Shown piece after piece: positions 63,641-64,000 of a stretch of DNA of 64,000 nucleotides (position 1 is the first letter of the stretch; every line of letters begins with the position of its first letter). The DNA is from SAR86 cluster bacterium (lineage in GTDB: Bacteria; Pseudomonadota; Gammaproteobacteria; Pseudomonadales; Pseudohongiellaceae). The notes under the pieces are model-generated. The model saw only the letters and a list, made by a program, of their open reading frames with translations, was not told the DNA's origin and did no database searches. The stretch spans positions 1 to 64,000 of the forward strand of contig NVVJ01000007.1 in NCBI GenBank assembly GCA_002402175.1, given 5' to 3'. The position numbers and the translations under genes are program-made.

Positions 63641-63657
63641 TGTAAAAAAAACTGACA
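63641..63657 (-). promoter_or_regulatory. A-tract element, candidate PrsR enhancer
   Basis: The plus strand reads TGTAAAAAAAACTGACA, about 185 bases upstream of the sigma-54 promoter. The same element with one change lies upstream of xrtA (41577), and a 15-of-17 match lies before the DUF3307 gene (7290). Confidence 0.55.
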
Positions 63658-63855
63658 ATATCGAGACTTTCGCCAATGTAAACGCAGCTAAACTGGTGAT
63701 ATTGCACATAATATTGGAGCTAAAGATTAGGCATACATTTCCTTTCTAAAGCGTATTCAGGTATTTTCCGCATTGCAGTTGACAATATATTAGTTTGTCA
63801 TAGAGATAATGGCGAAATAGGAATACAGGTTAACCGGTGGAAAAGTACTAACAAC

Positions 63856-64000
63856 ATGATATATAAGGCATTATTTAAAAATATTCTATACCCGGTCTAT
63901 GAATCTGGAATAAGGCGTAGAAAAACACTCCACTACCTTAAAAAATTGAACCAGAATCAATGGATGTCTCTTGATGAGCTGCAGGCACTACAGTGGGGTG
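63856..64000 (+). CDS. CapK/PaaK-type adenylate-forming enzyme (partial)
   Basis: Only the first 48 codons are in the window. They begin MIYKALFKNILYPVYESG and continue with RRKTLHYLKKLNQNQW and SLDELQALQW, the start pattern of the phenylacetate-CoA-ligase-like CapK family that is common in capsule and exosortase loci. The ATG at 63856 has no strong ribosome site. Such proteins probably activate an acyl group for glycan modification. The call rests on the N terminus alone. Confidence 0.65.
   Translation, partial: MIYKALFKNILYPVYESGIRRRKTLHYLKKLNQNQWMSLDELQALQWG

Larger units (their letters stand above)
63369..63855. other. Regulatory region between the PEP-CTERM gene and the last gene
   Basis: 487 bases between divergent genes. 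It contains a sigma-54 promoter (63441-63455) and an A-tract element (63641-63657), both on the minus strand. No further gene is seen. Confidence 0.6.

Overview
The window looks like the chromosome of a free-living, probably marine gammaproteobacterium. This is inferred from gene content: an ATP-type PEP carboxykinase, secreted PQQ and di-haem redox proteins, DUF6152 and DUF6644 proteins, and a large exosortase A (XrtA)/PEP-CTERM exopolysaccharide locus. No species can be named. I see no rRNA, tRNA, CRISPR array, insertion sequence or prophage gene.

Region 1 (1-9000, almost all minus strand) is housekeeping and metabolism: pckA, a membrane PAS protein, a cation diffusion facilitator, a secreted alpha/beta hydrolase that strongly resembles PET hydrolases, DoxX, a membrane-anchored DsbA-like thioredoxin, a DUF3307 membrane protein and xseA. 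Region 2 (9000-20200) holds a tubulin-tyrosine-ligase-like ATP-grasp protein, a dicarboxylate/amino acid symporter and a periplasmic redox neighbourhood. The redox genes are a Tat-exported Rieske protein, a PQQ dehydrogenase, a Tat-exported VOC protein, a MauG-type di-haem protein with a FixH/YtkA-like partner, DUF6152 and cytochrome b561.

Region 3 (20200-41230) is a surface-glycan accessory region: sulfotransferase, a QueC-like PP-loop enzyme, two DUF6644 membrane proteins, glycosyltransferases, an O-antigen ligase/polymerase, a 1986-residue secreted protein with seven Ig-like repeats, a Wzx flippase, a methyltransferase, a beta-propeller protein, a NodB deacetylase and xrtA. Region 4 (41700-64000) is the core XrtA system: a PilZ protein, prsT, prsK, prsR, a divergent deacetylase-like protein, a glycosyltransferase, an outer-membrane barrel protein, a BY-kinase-like protein without a Walker A lysine, a chain-length protein, a Wza-like export lipoprotein, VanZ, the initiating sugar transferase, a UDP-HexNAc dehydrogenase, galE, one PEP-CTERM protein, and the start of a CapK/PaaK-type adenylate-forming enzyme.

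Reading these together (inference): the sugar transferase starts a lipid-linked repeat unit from UDP sugars made by the dehydrogenase and GalE. Glycosyltransferases extend it, and sulfotransferase, deacetylases and methyltransferase may decorate it. Wzx flips it, the ligase/polymerase joins units, and the chain-length, Wza-like and barrel proteins export it. XrtA processes PEP-CTERM proteins at the same surface. PrsK/PrsR is a sigma-54 two-component system. I found four sigma-54-like promoters in the window, before the PEP-CTERM gene, the PilZ gene, prsT and the DUF3307 gene. A shared 17-bp A-tract element lies upstream of three minus-strand genes (the PEP-CTERM gene, xrtA and the DUF3307 gene) and is a candidate PrsR site.
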